Positions 1 through 9,662 of a DNA stretch of 64,000 nt are shown here, in pieces. Source of the DNA: Diplonema japonicum. Lineage: Eukaryota; Euglenozoa; Diplonemea; Diplonemida; Diplonemidae. Made by a program: the position numbers and the translations under genes. The stretch covers positions 1 to 64,000 of the forward strand of contig OZ025706.1 of assembly GCA_964019335.1 (NCBI GenBank). Reading direction: 5' to 3'. Below the pieces are notes generated by a model. It did no database searches, was not told where the DNA came from, and saw only the letters and a program-made list of their open reading frames with translations. How positions within the stretch are numbered: the stretch's first letter is position 1; the number at the start of each line of letters is the position of its first letter.

Positions 1-740
1 TTTGCGGGTTTGCGGGTTTGCGGGTTTGCGGGTTTGCGGGTTTGCGGGTTTGCGGGTTTGCGGGTTTGCGGGTTTGCGGGTTTGCGGGTTTGCGGGTTTG
101 CGGGTTTGCGGGTTTGCGGGTTTGCGGGTTTGCGGGTTTGCGGGTTTGCGGGTTTGCGGGTTTGCGGGTTTGCGGGTTTGCGGGTTTGCGGGTTTGCGGG
201 TTTGCGGGTTTGCGGGTTTGCGGGTTTGCGGGTTTGCGGGTTTGCGGGTTTGCGGGTTTGCGGGTTTGCGGGTTTGCGGGTTTGCGGGTTTGCGGGTTTG
301 CGGGTTTGCGGGTTTGCGGGTTTGCGGGTTTGCGGGTTTGCGGGTTTGCGGGTTTGCGGGTTTGCGGGTTTGCGGGTTTGCGGGTTTGCGGGTTTGCGGG
401 TTTGCGGGTTTGCGGGTTTGCGGGTTTGCGGGTTTGCGGGTTTGCGGGTTTGCGGGTTTGCGGGTTTGCGGGTTTGCGGGTTTGCGGGTTTGCGGGTTTG
501 CGGGTTTGCGGGTTTGCGGGTTTGCGGGTTTGCGGGTTTGCGGGTTTGCGGGTTTGCGGGTTTGCGGGTTTGCGGGTTTGCGGGTTTGCGGGTTTGCGGG
601 TTTGCGGGTTTGCGGGTTTGCGGGTTTGCGGGTTTGCGGGTTTGCGGGTTTGCGGGTTTGCGGGTTTGCGGGTTTGCGGGTTTGCGGGTTTGCGGGTTTG
701 CGGGTTTGCGGGTTTGCGGGTTTGCGGGTTTGCGGGTTTG
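1..740. repeat. Perfect tandem array of the 8-mer TTTGCGGG
   Basis: Ninety-two complete copies plus a half copy of TTTGCGGG, with no variant seen, start at the window edge and stop sharply at 740. The unit has the T-run/G-run look of a telomeric repeat. However, the G-rich strand here runs 5' to 3' into the window. A normal left-hand chromosome end would show the C-rich strand. It is therefore an internal satellite, an inverted telomeric block or an assembly effect. The long open frames across it (repeating RVCGFAGL) come from the period of 8 and are not genes. Two further units sit at about 1609-1623. Confidence 0.97.
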
Positions 741-1252
741 AGCCCTGCGGCGGCGGCCACCTCCCTCACCCACCCCTCCGCCCCCCCTGGGATCCCCGTG
801 GTGGGGCGCACCTTGGCGTTCGTCCCCTCCCACCGGTACCCGTATTGGAGGGTCTCCCTCCCTGAGTTCCCAGACAGGGCCTCCCACTTTCCTGAAAGCA
901 GGGCTTTCGGGAAGGCAGGGGCCGGGCCCGTCCTCAACCCGGGAGGGTGTTCACCATACACCAGTACCCACCCCTTTTTTTCTCCCTCTTTTCTTCCCTC
1001 TTCAACAATAGCAGGGTCGGCTGCAGGGGTCGTGGTCGCGGCGGTCGTGGCTGCGGCAGGGGCGGCTGCGGCGGTCTCAGTTGCGGCGATCAGGGCGGCA
1101 GGGTCGGCTGCGGCGTTCAGGGCGGCTGGGGCGGCCGTGGCTGTAGCAGCGGCGGTCAAAACCGCGGTCTCTGCTAGTGATTTTTTTAGTTTATTTTGTT
1201 TTTCTAAAGGGGGGTGGGGGGATCTAGGGGGTGGGGGTGGGGATTCATACTG

Positions 1253-1275
1253 CCCAACCAGATAGTCTGGTTGGG
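1253..1275. repeat. Perfect 10-bp inverted repeat with a 3-base loop
   Basis: CCCAACCAGA, then TAG, then TCTGGTTGGG. Both arms match exactly. It could fold as a hairpin on either strand. No coding frame surrounds it. Confidence 0.85.
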
Positions 1276-1578
1276 TCGGCCCTGGCGTCGTGTGCAGCCT
1301 GGCGGCCTGTTGGGGTTCCTTCTCCCTGCGGTTTGTGCGGTCACCTCCTCTTGCGTTCCGTCTTGGATCCATTTTTTATTTTTTTTTTTTTTTAAAAGTG
1401 TGTGTTGGGGGAGGGGATCCTTTCGGTAAGCGGCGGGCAGGCCGACGGGCAAAACAACCCCCCCGGACGACGGCGACGACGGACGACGGACGCAGCGGCA
1501 AACCCAGGCAGAGGCGGCAGGCACCAGCAGAACACGAACGACCAATAAAGTACAGAAACTGTAGCTTTAGAATCGTTG

Positions 1579-1610
1579 GATTTGACGCCGGGTGGTCAAA
1601 ACAAAAAATT
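1579..1610. repeat. Direct repeat, copy 1 (about 32 bp)
   Basis: This block begins GATTTGACGCCGGG and ends with an A-run. It is repeated exactly at 1655-1686, 76 bp away. Within each copy TTTGAC and GTCAAA can pair. Copy 1 runs straight into two units of the left-edge 8-mer at 1609-1623, linking this region to the array. Confidence 0.85.
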
Positions 1611-1654
1611 GCGGGTTTGCGGGCCGGCCCCTTGTCCCAAAATATAAAAAACGC

Positions 1655-1686
1655 GATTTGACGCCGGGTGGTCAAAACAAAAAATT
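1655..1686. repeat. Direct repeat, copy 2 (about 32 bp)
   Basis: This is the exact second copy of the block at 1579-1610, with the same TTTGAC/GTCAAA inverted arms. It is followed by unrelated AT-rich sequence instead of the 8-mer. Confidence 0.85.
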
Positions 1687-1697
1687 TGAATTAGTCC

Positions 1698-1807
1698 GGG
1701 TTCCGCGGCCTTCGGCCGCGGAACCCTTGTATTGAGGGTATATTATATTTTGCGCGGCCTTCGGCCGTGGTACCCACCCCCCTCTGCGGCCTTCGGCCGC
1801 GGAACCC
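1698..1807. repeat. Three related UUCG-loop hairpins
   Basis: Three copies share the core GCGGCCTTCGGCCG, at 1698-1726, about 1752-1774 and about 1784-1807. The first is a perfect 13-bp stem around TTC and can be drawn as a C(UUCG)G tetraloop, a very stable loop. The second has a shorter perfect stem, with mismatches in its outer part. All end in a ...ACCC tail (GGAACCC or GGTACCC). They look like a dispersed palindromic mini-repeat. Confidence 0.85.
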
Positions 1808-2865
1808 GGTATTAGAAGAAACAAAATCTAGTGACTTCAGCAAAACCGACTAGAACATTAGACACATGTAAGTAATTAGAAACAGTTGAACTGTATCTTA
1901 GAGTGTTTGGATTTTTTTTTTTTTGGATTTTTTTTTTGGACCAACATACAATCCACGTCTCTAATTTTAAACAAGAGGCCTTGTTCCTGTAGTTTATCTG
2001 TAGTTTAGTAAAGTTCAGTGTATTTCGAGGTGCTGACTTTACTAAGCAGTAACTCTTAAGCGAACCACGCTGCTCTGAAAGTGATGTAAGTTATTGGTTC
2101 CTTGACCCATAGCTCGACAGTTGCTATGCTATGCTGTCTATTTCACGTTGGAACACTTCCTTCGGTGTAATGCAGACATCTGAAATTTGGTATTTCCCTG
2201 TATGAGGTACAAATAGAAGGCAGGTTCTTTTTTAAATTTTTTCATAGAATTAGTTTTTGGTCTATGGACCATAAACAAAGAAAGAAAAAATCTAAAATGA
2301 TAAGATGAGACACGTGACGTGAAAAACAAATGTTTGTAATGCAAGATGGTAACTGGTCACCAACCCAAAAACAGAACATCTCATGAATAAAATAAAGTAA
2401 TGAATATTTTCCTGAACCACAGATGCAAAATATAAAGATTGCAGTAAAACTGAAAAATTGATTTTTTTGAACGCGAAAGTGGCACAAGTCAAACGGCACA
2501 GACTTCACTGAAATGACTCGCTTAAGGGAGATTACACACCTAGATCCAGAAAAGGTCTTGTTGCCCCTCAAAAAGAAGGAGGAAGAAAAGAGTGGACTGG
2601 CGCCGGCAACACCGCACTCTTTTTGTTCGCACGAACAAAATTTTTAAAAGCTGCGGAAGCTACAAAAATCATTTTTGAAAGATAAATATTTGCAACAAAA
2701 GAAATACGGTACAAAAAAAGAGATAGAAAAGAGGGAAACAGGAGATGGCATATTCAAAAGTCCAATGAAAAATTCTAAATGATAATGAGGAGGGGAAATG
2801 GAGAGAAGATGTAAATATGAAGAAATCTAAAAACCTTTTTTCTCAGATCAGGAAACGTGACAAAC

Positions 2866-5800
2866 CTACTCAACGCGGTTCCAATCTGTGTCCATGGGAG
2901 GCAGGGTCTCGTACTCGCCTTCTGTCGGTGCAACGTGCACCCAACTCGTTGCGTGGTTCTTCAGCTTAATAGTTTGGCTCGCGTACTTTATTTTGATTTG
3001 TTCAAAGCACGCGTCGGTCAGTGAGCTGCCATTCGATTGCAGAATAGCATTGAACCTGTGGAATATCCCAATCAACTTCTCCCAATGAGGGTCGGACATC
3101 AGTGTTCCGATGTTGCCCACCACGAACAACGCAGCTATGGGGCGGCTGATCGCCACATTAAGCCTCTGCGGTTGCTGAAGGAATCCAATGCTCTGCCTGT
3201 GGTCGTTCGGCACTTCATCTGCTTCCTGTGAACGCACGCAGGAAAGGATGATAACGTTTGCCTCACGTCCCTGGAAGGTTTCCACGGAGCACACAGAAAC
3301 AGGCAACTGATTCCTTTTGTAGTTCCACGGCTTTATGAATGGATAGTACCCGGCCTCAAATTTGTAGTGTATCTTATCACGAATCACCTGGCACTGCTTC
3401 AGGTACGGCGTAAGCACCACAATGTCTTCAAACTTGAGCTTCCCGGTGTTCAACAACTCTTCTACTAAGTCAACCACTTTGTAAGCTTCCGCCTCGTTCT
3501 TCCACGATGGTGAGTCTTCCTCACGTGTTTCCTTCCCTGCCACATGGTAAAAGGCAAGTGGGTGAAACTTCTCCGACGGGACAGCAAGGCTATACGGAAA
3601 GAGGGAAGTGCCCTTCAAAAGTTCTCTTTTCGCAAGCGGCGCACGTGCTCGGAGGGTGTTGTTGTAGGTCAGCTCGTTGTACACAGCCATGATGCTCGGG
3701 TGGGCTCGGTAACTGTCTAGAAGCTGCACTGAATGTTGTGGACACGTCTTCATTAGACGCTCCAGAACTGACACTCCAAATCCAAGAACTTGGCAGGGCA
3801 TAGAGCGGAGTACTGGTCCAAGCTGCTTGTGGTCACCAGCAAAGGCGATGACTGTTCCACGCTCCCCGAGCTCAAAGTGAGGACCATTCATAAACTGCAA
3901 TGGCACAAGAAGCTCCGTCTCTGTTGCCTGACCTGCCTCGTCAACCGCAATATGTGTGAAATTCCCCTTCTTAACACCCATTGTGTACAAGGTCCCTGTC
4001 ACCATCAGTGTGCACACGATTAACTCAGCCCCTTCCAGATCCGCTACAGTCAGGCCCGATGCTCGTTTTGCAAACCTTCGAACATCTTTACTGCAACTTT
4101 CGATATTGTAGCTCTCTGCCAGCAGGCGTATATGCTTGGTACCACATGATGCACCTCCACGCTCGACAAGACGTTCAAACAGTAAGTTCGCAGCTTCGTT
4201 GCTTGGTGTGGCCACTAGAATGCGTGGGCGTTCCCAAGATTGCCAACCAAGGAAACCGAACTTTAGTATGCCCTTCACCAGGATTAGATTGATTGCATCA
4301 ACTAGCGTTGTCGTCTTGCCCGTACCAGGTGGGCCATGCAGCAGCACAAGATGGTGTTTGCCACATGGGACGGGTTGCAGGATCCGATTGACGCACTCTT
4401 TCTGCTCTAAGTTCATGTTCGTTTTGGAAGATGCATTGTTGTAGTACTGCAAACTGTCCCATTCGCGGTCGTGACAATCAGCAAAATGACTTTCAATGTA
4501 TCCGTCTGTCAATAGTGGTGCCTCGTCAACTGCGAGGAATTGCTTCCTCCAGTTTGTCTCCGGCATGCTGAAAATTACAAGAAACGTTGTCCTCTCAGAA
4601 GACAGGAAGCCGATGCCAAACTTCACAAGCACATGGTCAAGGTTCACGAAGTGCACGAAACCTAAGTGCCATCTCATGCTCCCGTTGTCTCGCACACGCA
4701 CCTTGTCACCACGCAACACACTGGGACGCTTCTCGGCAAGCCCCTTGCAGTCGATGCGGTACAGCCCATGTTGCCCATCCCGACGAATAGCAGCATTATG
4801 CAAATCATATGCCCGAACATCACTGATGTTCTGCGTGGTTTCAACAGCCAGCAAGTTCTTAAAGAACTGTCTTGCAGTCTGCGGCTTCCCAAGAGCACTC
4901 TCACGTGTCATGTTCCCCTGTCCGATTCCCAGCTTATCAGCAGTGTACAGATCTCTCAGGAATCTTGCACCGTACCATCCTTTCTTTTTCCTCGATTCTT
5001 CTGACGATGCAGCAACACCTTCAAGGAGGAAACGCGGGATGACCATCCGCAACGTAGGGAGGTCCATCTCGTACTCGATCTTTGCCATTACTGGGGGATC
5101 GCCTCTTTGTTCTTGCGTGAATTTGATGTCCATCTGCTGCTGTCTAGTAACCTGTCCTGTTGCTTCGAGGAGAGTGTGCTTCAGATCGCAGAAGGCATTA
5201 CTACATTTGCCTGATAGTGCGAATTTACGGCACCTCATCTCTTCTCTTGTGTGGGCAAACCAGCAGTCTCCCCACATATACTTTCTACACGTATCACCCC
5301 GTTTGCACATTGTAGTCTTCCTCATTAATGAGGCATCAGGTCTGTCTTCGACTTTGACGTTCCAGCACACACCGCAGAACGCCTTTTTTTTTCCCTTCCG
5401 TGCCTCCGCAACCATCCTTTTGCAGCCTTGACAACGCACACGTCTTCCGCTTATACTCGATATGACACCCAGGGGGAGAAGCGAGTTGTTGTAAAAGTTG
5501 GAATTGAGGACGCTTTTGTCAGATACGTCGACCTTCAGGTACGCGTACTTGATGGAGGCGGAACGAAGCCCCCCGAGAGCTGAAGATGCCATGTCGCGAT
5601 TCTTGATAATACTATAATACAAATCCACAAGCAGTGACACATCCTCGGCTGCGTATTCTAAAAGCTTCGCGTCTAGCGGGCGCTCCATCCAGAAGGCGCT
5701 GCCTCCCTCTCGCATCCTCTTCGATACCTCATCTAGGGTGGAGGTGTCGCCCACGGAAAACTCCTTCAGGCACCATTTCAAAGACCTGATGCGTGTACAG

Positions 5801-6159
5801 TAGGGGTTCTGCTTCTCTTTCCTTGACAGTACTTCGAGAATTTGGATATCGAATATGTTCTTGCACACCCTCACACCCCACAAATGCGCCATCGCATCAC
5901 AATCCGACCTGCAGTCGTACATCAGTTTCAAAATCTTTCCGGAAAAGAGAGCTTGCATGAACTGGATGAGAACACCAAGCGAAACCTTCAGCACATCGAT
6001 GACATACAATCCTCGTTCACACGACAACTGAACAAGCGATATCTTCCCGTTGCGTCCTAGGTCTTGCCCTTCCAAGTCAACCGAAACACACCCAGTGCCA
6101 AGCACTACACGCATAGCATCATGCAGCTCTGCCGTTGTCTGGCAGTACTTCATCCTCAT
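2866..6159 (-). CDS. EXD1-type exonuclease / CCCH zinc finger / HELZ-MOV10-type RNA helicase fusion
   Basis: A single 1,097-residue frame. Residues about 20-190 look like a DEDDy 3'-5' exonuclease: DLEG (28-31) for motif I, a DCRSD stretch (about 82-86) typical of EXD1/Egalitarian proteins for motif II, and YAAED (about 169-173) for motif III. Residues 243-266 hold paired Cys-x2-Cys and 285-329 hold two CCCH fingers. A UPF1-like superfamily 1 helicase follows, with GPPGTGKT (about 609-616), DEAGQ (about 740-744), GDHKQLGP, TFQGRE and RLNVAISR. CCCH plus this helicase is the layout of HELZ; the added exonuclease is not one I recognise. An RNA decay or silencing role is inference. All catalytic motifs appear intact. 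Confidence 0.88.
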   Translation of the reverse strand: MRMKYCQTTAELHDAMRVVLGTGCVSVDLEGQDLGRNGKISLVQLSCERGLYVIDVLKVSLGVLIQFMQALFSGKILKLMYDCRSDCDAMAHLWGVRVCKNIFDIQILEVLSRKEKQNPYCTRIRSLKWCLKEFSVGDTSTLDEVSKRMREGGSAFWMERPLDAKLLEYAAEDVSLLVDLYYSIIKNRDMASSALGGLRSASIKYAYLKVDVSDKSVLNSNFYNNSLLPLGVISSISGRRVRCQGCKRMVAEARKGKKKAFCGVCWNVKVEDRPDASLMRKTTMCKRGDTCRKYMWGDCWFAHTREEMRCRKFALSGKCSNAFCDLKHTLLEATGQVTRQQQMDIKFTQEQRGDPPVMAKIEYEMDLPTLRMVIPRFLLEGVAASSEESRKKKGWYGARFLRDLYTADKLGIGQGNMTRESALGKPQTARQFFKNLLAVETTQNISDVRAYDLHNAAIRRDGQHGLYRIDCKGLAEKRPSVLRGDKVRVRDNGSMRWHLGFVHFVNLDHVLVKFGIGFLSSERTTFLVIFSMPETNWRKQFLAVDEAPLLTDGYIESHFADCHDREWDSLQYYNNASSKTNMNLEQKECVNRILQPVPCGKHHLVLLHGPPGTGKTTTLVDAINLILVKGILKFGFLGWQSWERPRILVATPSNEAANLLFERLVERGGASCGTKHIRLLAESYNIESCSKDVRRFAKRASGLTVADLEGAELIVCTLMVTGTLYTMGVKKGNFTHIAVDEAGQATETELLVPLQFMNGPHFELGERGTVIAFAGDHKQLGPVLRSMPCQVLGFGVSVLERLMKTCPQHSVQLLDSYRAHPSIMAVYNELTYNNTLRARAPLAKRELLKGTSLFPYSLAVPSEKFHPLAFYHVAGKETREEDSPSWKNEAEAYKVVDLVEELLNTGKLKFEDIVVLTPYLKQCQVIRDKIHYKFEAGYYPFIKPWNYKRNQLPVSVCSVETFQGREANVIILSCVRSQEADEVPNDHRQSIGFLQQPQRLNVAISRPIAALFVVGNIGTLMSDPHWEKLIGIFHRFNAILQSNGSSLTDACFEQIKIKYASQTIKLKNHATSWVHVAPTEGEYETLPPMDTDWNRVE

Positions 6160-6545
6160 TGTTGTGATCCGAAACGAAAGGAGTTTGTTTTTTTCTTTTT
6201 CTTTTCCTGTGTTGCGATGGGTAATGGAAATGGAAATAAATTCACTATGATAGGAACGAAGTGGTTAGCAACGGCCCGCCCAATAAAAGTAAGCAATTCC
6301 TGTTTCCCGTTTCATCGTTCGTTATTCCTTCACAAGCACAGAGAGCAATTCTAGAGGTGCAGCCATGACCAGCACAATAAATATTTCTGGCCTTCCTCAA
6401 GAAAGCGGAAGACTTCCCGTATCGGGCCTAGTATCTCACTCGTGTAACTTACAGCAAATTCAGAGAGCTGATGGCTGCATTTAGCTTACCTAAGGTGTTA
6501 CTATGAATAGCACTTATTGTTATGAACTAATACAACAGAACACTT
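6160..6545. other. Spacer between helicase and VPS18 genes
   Basis: 386 bp with no convincing frame. It holds one copy of the conserved intergenic element at 6240-6283, about 80 bp upstream of the helicase start. The remainder is AT-rich. Confidence 0.6.
6240..6283 (-). repeat. Conserved intergenic element A, copy 1
   Basis: On the coding strand this reads GTTGCTAACC, a pyrimidine stretch, then TATCATAG followed by TGAATT. Related copies lie at 23228-23268, 53334-53366 and 57002-57046. All are between genes and start beside or just after a T- or A-rich run. The order resembles a branch point followed by a 3' splice site. Confidence 0.7.
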
Positions 6546-9500
6546 CTATAGTTTCCAGGAGTCGTCTTGCTCAGAACCAAACGGCTTCGTAGCTTCTGTG
6601 ATGAGCAGCTCACCGCACATTGGGCACTGCCCGCCTAAGATTTCATCCAACTCTTTCTTAAAGTCACGCGGCCTCGGTCCTGTGTCTTGTTCGTCGTCCT
6701 CAACTGTGATGGACCTCTCCAGCTGCCGGTGAATGCCTTTGATACGGTCGCGTGTCTCGAAAGGGACTGCCTCCGACTTCAGCAACACTTGAGTCAGACA
6801 GCTTTGGTGGAAGCCGTGGTCACATAAACCGAAGATGAAGAAGTTCTTAGACAGCAATGGGGCATTGCACGTCTTGCATTTGCTATCGGGCGCAATGAAC
6901 ACACCTTTCCTGTTCTCGGTGTTGACAGCAATTGTCTGTGCCAGAGTCGTCATGTCGTGCATCTCCCTCTTCAGGTTCTCAATTTCAAAATTGTAATCTG
7001 CCAGCGCTTCAAGAATAACATTCGAAAAGTCAGCCACTGTGACAGAGTCCCCGAAGAGCGGCAGGATGTCCTCCAAATGCAACGCGGGGCACTCTTGCAC
7101 CATGTCTATGGCTTTCTTTACCCCTTCAATTCTAGCGTCCATCTTGTCCATCTTGATTGTGTGTTCCACAATCTGAATCCACAACTGCTTCTTCTGCACC
7201 TCGTCGTCTGCGCAGTTTGCGAGCTTCTTAGCCAAAGGTATGTCATCGGACTGCAGCGACAACGTTACAGCATCGCCATGCATGCGCATCGTCGAGTAGA
7301 TCAAAGCAGCTGCTGAATATCGCTTGCCCTGCAAGCACAGCCTTAAGGCGTACTTCTTGTCGAAGGGTTCCGCCTCCTCATAAGCATAGCTGCTGCCATC
7401 AAAGCTTTCCAAGAACTGCAGCAGTTCAGTCTCATCATCGTACTGCTGGACATACACTAAAATCAACATATTGTTTATGGCAGGGTCCTCCGTTGAGTCC
7501 TTCACCAGCCACTTCAGGTACCTCACCGCCTGGTTCTCAGTGTCCCCTGGAGGGTTGTACCGCGGATGGTACAAGAGCAGTGCAGGGATCAGCCTCGATG
7601 GCTCGAGCATATTCGCAGCCTTACCTATCCATGCATCAACAACTTGCACAGGAGTCTTAGTGATGAGGCGCGGGCAGTACACGTACCATAGTTCAAGCAA
7701 GGAAGTCTTCATGCAGTTGTTAATCAAGCAGGTTAGGGCTGCCTGGTACTTTTCGTGCGTCATGTAAAAGGACATCATGCTTTTATAGTCCTTTGTGAGG
7801 CTCAGGAAGTATAGCATCTCATCGGGCATCCCATAGCTGTCGACGATGGGTGCTAGCACACTGGTCACCTTGTCTTGCGTATGATAGATGTCTCGCCTAC
7901 TGATATGGCTGAGGAAAGAGTGGAATTCCGCGCGCATGTCTTCTCTCTCGTTGCTATCCTCGCTTTCAGCGATGATGTCCAGCATCACCTTCGACGCCCA
8001 AATGTACAGGCACACGGTCTGCGACCCCTCCTGCTCCATCGCAAACCTTCTGGATTCGATGAATGTGATTCTCTCCCGTAAATATAGCAACAGTGCCTTG
8101 CGGTCGCCACACTGCACGAACTTCATTGCGGTGTCCTCAAATGCTGCGTTGGTGGTTGCTAACGTCTTCGCTGCTCGTGTGTATTCGCGTTCTTCAAAAT
8201 AATAATCAGCAGCTGCCATTTGTATCTGTTCCTTCCTCTTGGGCTCTGTACACATATCAGCAGCTGCAACGAAGTACTGCCCACGCTCTTGCTCGTCAGG
8301 GTTCATGGCCCGCAGCAGGAAAGACTTCCAGCTGTCGGACGATTGCTCGGGGATTTCCAATTCATGCAACTTGTCGGTGGTCACCAAGTAGGGCTTGTTG
8401 CTGTGCTCGTTTTCGTCGAAAATGAAAGCAAACGCGTTCTGCTGCGACTTGCTAGGGTCCCCAATAAGCCTCTTTTTTAGCTCTTCCGGCTTGATCATGT
8501 CATGGGGCTCTGTGTCGGCACGCCAACGCAGACCTGCTGGTTGTGCGATGATGCACACTCTGCTGTCCAGTAGCACTGTCATTGTGGTCTCACCGAGGAT
8601 GATGTGGTTCACCTTCTCCACTGCAAGCGACTGCGACGACTGGTCGGGTCTGACAGACATCCCCAGCTGCGAGGTGAGCAGCCTCCCTGGGAGGCTTCGG
8701 CCTTCTTTCATCAGTGAAAAGAACGAGCCGTTCTGCAACACTGGATCACCAGGAGAATCGGGCCACGACACGATAGCATGATATATGCCTCCCGCTGAGC
8801 ACCAGGCCACGCTGCACCGGGGGCTGAGCTTGTCATCAACCTTTGGTCTGTGGAGGTACAGATTTCCGGCATGCGGTGACACGTCCTGCGGCACCTGCGA
8901 CCTCACGGTGAAGGGGTCTAATAAGTTCTCCGCGTTGAAGACGTCTTCGAGAGTGGGCCCTCCTGTGAACACACACAACCTCGTGGCTGTCGAGATTAAA
9001 ACCACCAGCCGTTTTCCGACACCCAGTTTTTCAATCCTAATTCCTGTAATGGTGCTGTACTTCTTACTGTCGATCTGCCGCGCAAGGTCATAGGCATGGG
9101 TCAGCACAGTGCAGCCTTCTTTTTTTTCAAACCGTGCGATGTAGACCATCCCTCTGTTGTCGCCTAGCAGGATGTGGCCTGTGCTGCTTTCACGTTTGTT
9201 GTCTCGGTTCCAACCCACTGCTGTCAGCCTACTCTTGATTCTTTCGATCTTCTCGGGTTTGCCTGCCTTGCCCAGACTAGTGTTGATGTACCACGTCTCA
9301 CCGCTCTTGTCAGACGTGAGGGCAAGGAGGATGTGCTGCCCAGTCGGGTCGATGAAAATATTGTGCACATCAGAACCCTTTTTATTTTTCTTGTGCTTCA
9401 CGGGACCGGACCTTGGCTCGTAAACGTCTCCGGAACAAGTGTCGTTGATACGCAGCACCCACCGGTCACTCTGGAGCAGTGCTATTGCAAACACGTCATT

Positions 9501-9662
9501 CCCAACAGCGGCACACAGCACTCTCTCCTCACTTTCGTCGATCGGCATGTAAGCATCGCTCAACTGCAGGTTGGCTACAGGTTTCTCTACCTGAGCCTTT
9601 TCTTCTCGTTCATCATTCTGGATGTATGCATCTGTCTCACGCCACTGAGGCCAGTCATCCAT
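6546..9662 (-). CDS. VPS18: VPS18-like HOPS/CORVET subunit with C-terminal RING
   Basis: 1,038 residues, close to the usual VPS18 length of about 970-1,000. The first half is a beta-propeller-like region. The second half is helical and clathrin-repeat-like. A C-terminal RING-type domain (about 920-1020) begins CKTCNAPLL, continues through a CDHGFHQSC segment and ends CPMCGEL. VPS18 is a core subunit of the HOPS and CORVET tethers that drive fusion with endosomes and lysosomes. No intron is needed. Residue order and the degenerate RING favour VPS18 over VPS11 or VPS41. Confidence 0.85.
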   Translation of the reverse strand: MDDWPQWRETDAYIQNDEREEKAQVEKPVANLQLSDAYMPIDESEERVLCAAVGNDVFAIALLQSDRWVLRINDTCSGDVYEPRSGPVKHKKNKKGSDVHNIFIDPTGQHILLALTSDKSGETWYINTSLGKAGKPEKIERIKSRLTAVGWNRDNKRESSTGHILLGDNRGMVYIARFEKKEGCTVLTHAYDLARQIDSKKYSTITGIRIEKLGVGKRLVVLISTATRLCVFTGGPTLEDVFNAENLLDPFTVRSQVPQDVSPHAGNLYLHRPKVDDKLSPRCSVAWCSAGGIYHAIVSWPDSPGDPVLQNGSFFSLMKEGRSLPGRLLTSQLGMSVRPDQSSQSLAVEKVNHIILGETTMTVLLDSRVCIIAQPAGLRWRADTEPHDMIKPEELKKRLIGDPSKSQQNAFAFIFDENEHSNKPYLVTTDKLHELEIPEQSSDSWKSFLLRAMNPDEQERGQYFVAAADMCTEPKRKEQIQMAAADYYFEEREYTRAAKTLATTNAAFEDTAMKFVQCGDRKALLLYLRERITFIESRRFAMEQEGSQTVCLYIWASKVMLDIIAESEDSNEREDMRAEFHSFLSHISRRDIYHTQDKVTSVLAPIVDSYGMPDEMLYFLSLTKDYKSMMSFYMTHEKYQAALTCLINNCMKTSLLELWYVYCPRLITKTPVQVVDAWIGKAANMLEPSRLIPALLLYHPRYNPPGDTENQAVRYLKWLVKDSTEDPAINNMLILVYVQQYDDETELLQFLESFDGSSYAYEEAEPFDKKYALRLCLQGKRYSAAALIYSTMRMHGDAVTLSLQSDDIPLAKKLANCADDEVQKKQLWIQIVEHTIKMDKMDARIEGVKKAIDMVQECPALHLEDILPLFGDSVTVADFSNVILEALADYNFEIENLKREMHDMTTLAQTIAVNTENRKGVFIAPDSKCKTCNAPLLSKNFFIFGLCDHGFHQSCLTQVLLKSEAVPFETRDRIKGIHRQLERSITVEDDEQDTGPRPRDFKKELDEILGGQCPMCGELLITEATKPFGSEQDDSWKL

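Larger units (their letters stand above)
741..2865. other. Gene-poor flank between the 8-mer array and the first gene
   Basis: No open frame here looks like a protein. About 1015-1175 is a degenerate GGC/GCGG-rich tract encoding only Gly/Arg/Cys or Ala runs. 1253-1275 is a perfect palindrome. 1579-1610 and 1655-1686 are direct repeats, and 1698-1807 holds three related hairpins. From about 1900 the sequence becomes AT-rich and featureless with poly-T runs. The mix of satellite, palindromes and missing genes fits a subtelomeric or array boundary. Confidence 0.7.

Noticed and set aside
1-740. Ordinary chromosome-end telomere
   Set aside because: The G-rich strand points inward, opposite to a true left-hand telomere.
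947-1177. Gly/Arg/Cys-rich open frame
   Set aside because: It is a degenerate GGC-rich tract. Frames on both strands look like repeat translation.
2-1265. Long open frames encoding RVCGFAGL repeats
   Set aside because: They result from an 8-base repeat that lacks stops in any frame. There is no start context and no real protein composition.
4496-5431. 311-codon open frame on the plus strand
   Set aside because: It is antisense to the helicase fusion, whose catalytic motifs are intact on the other strand.
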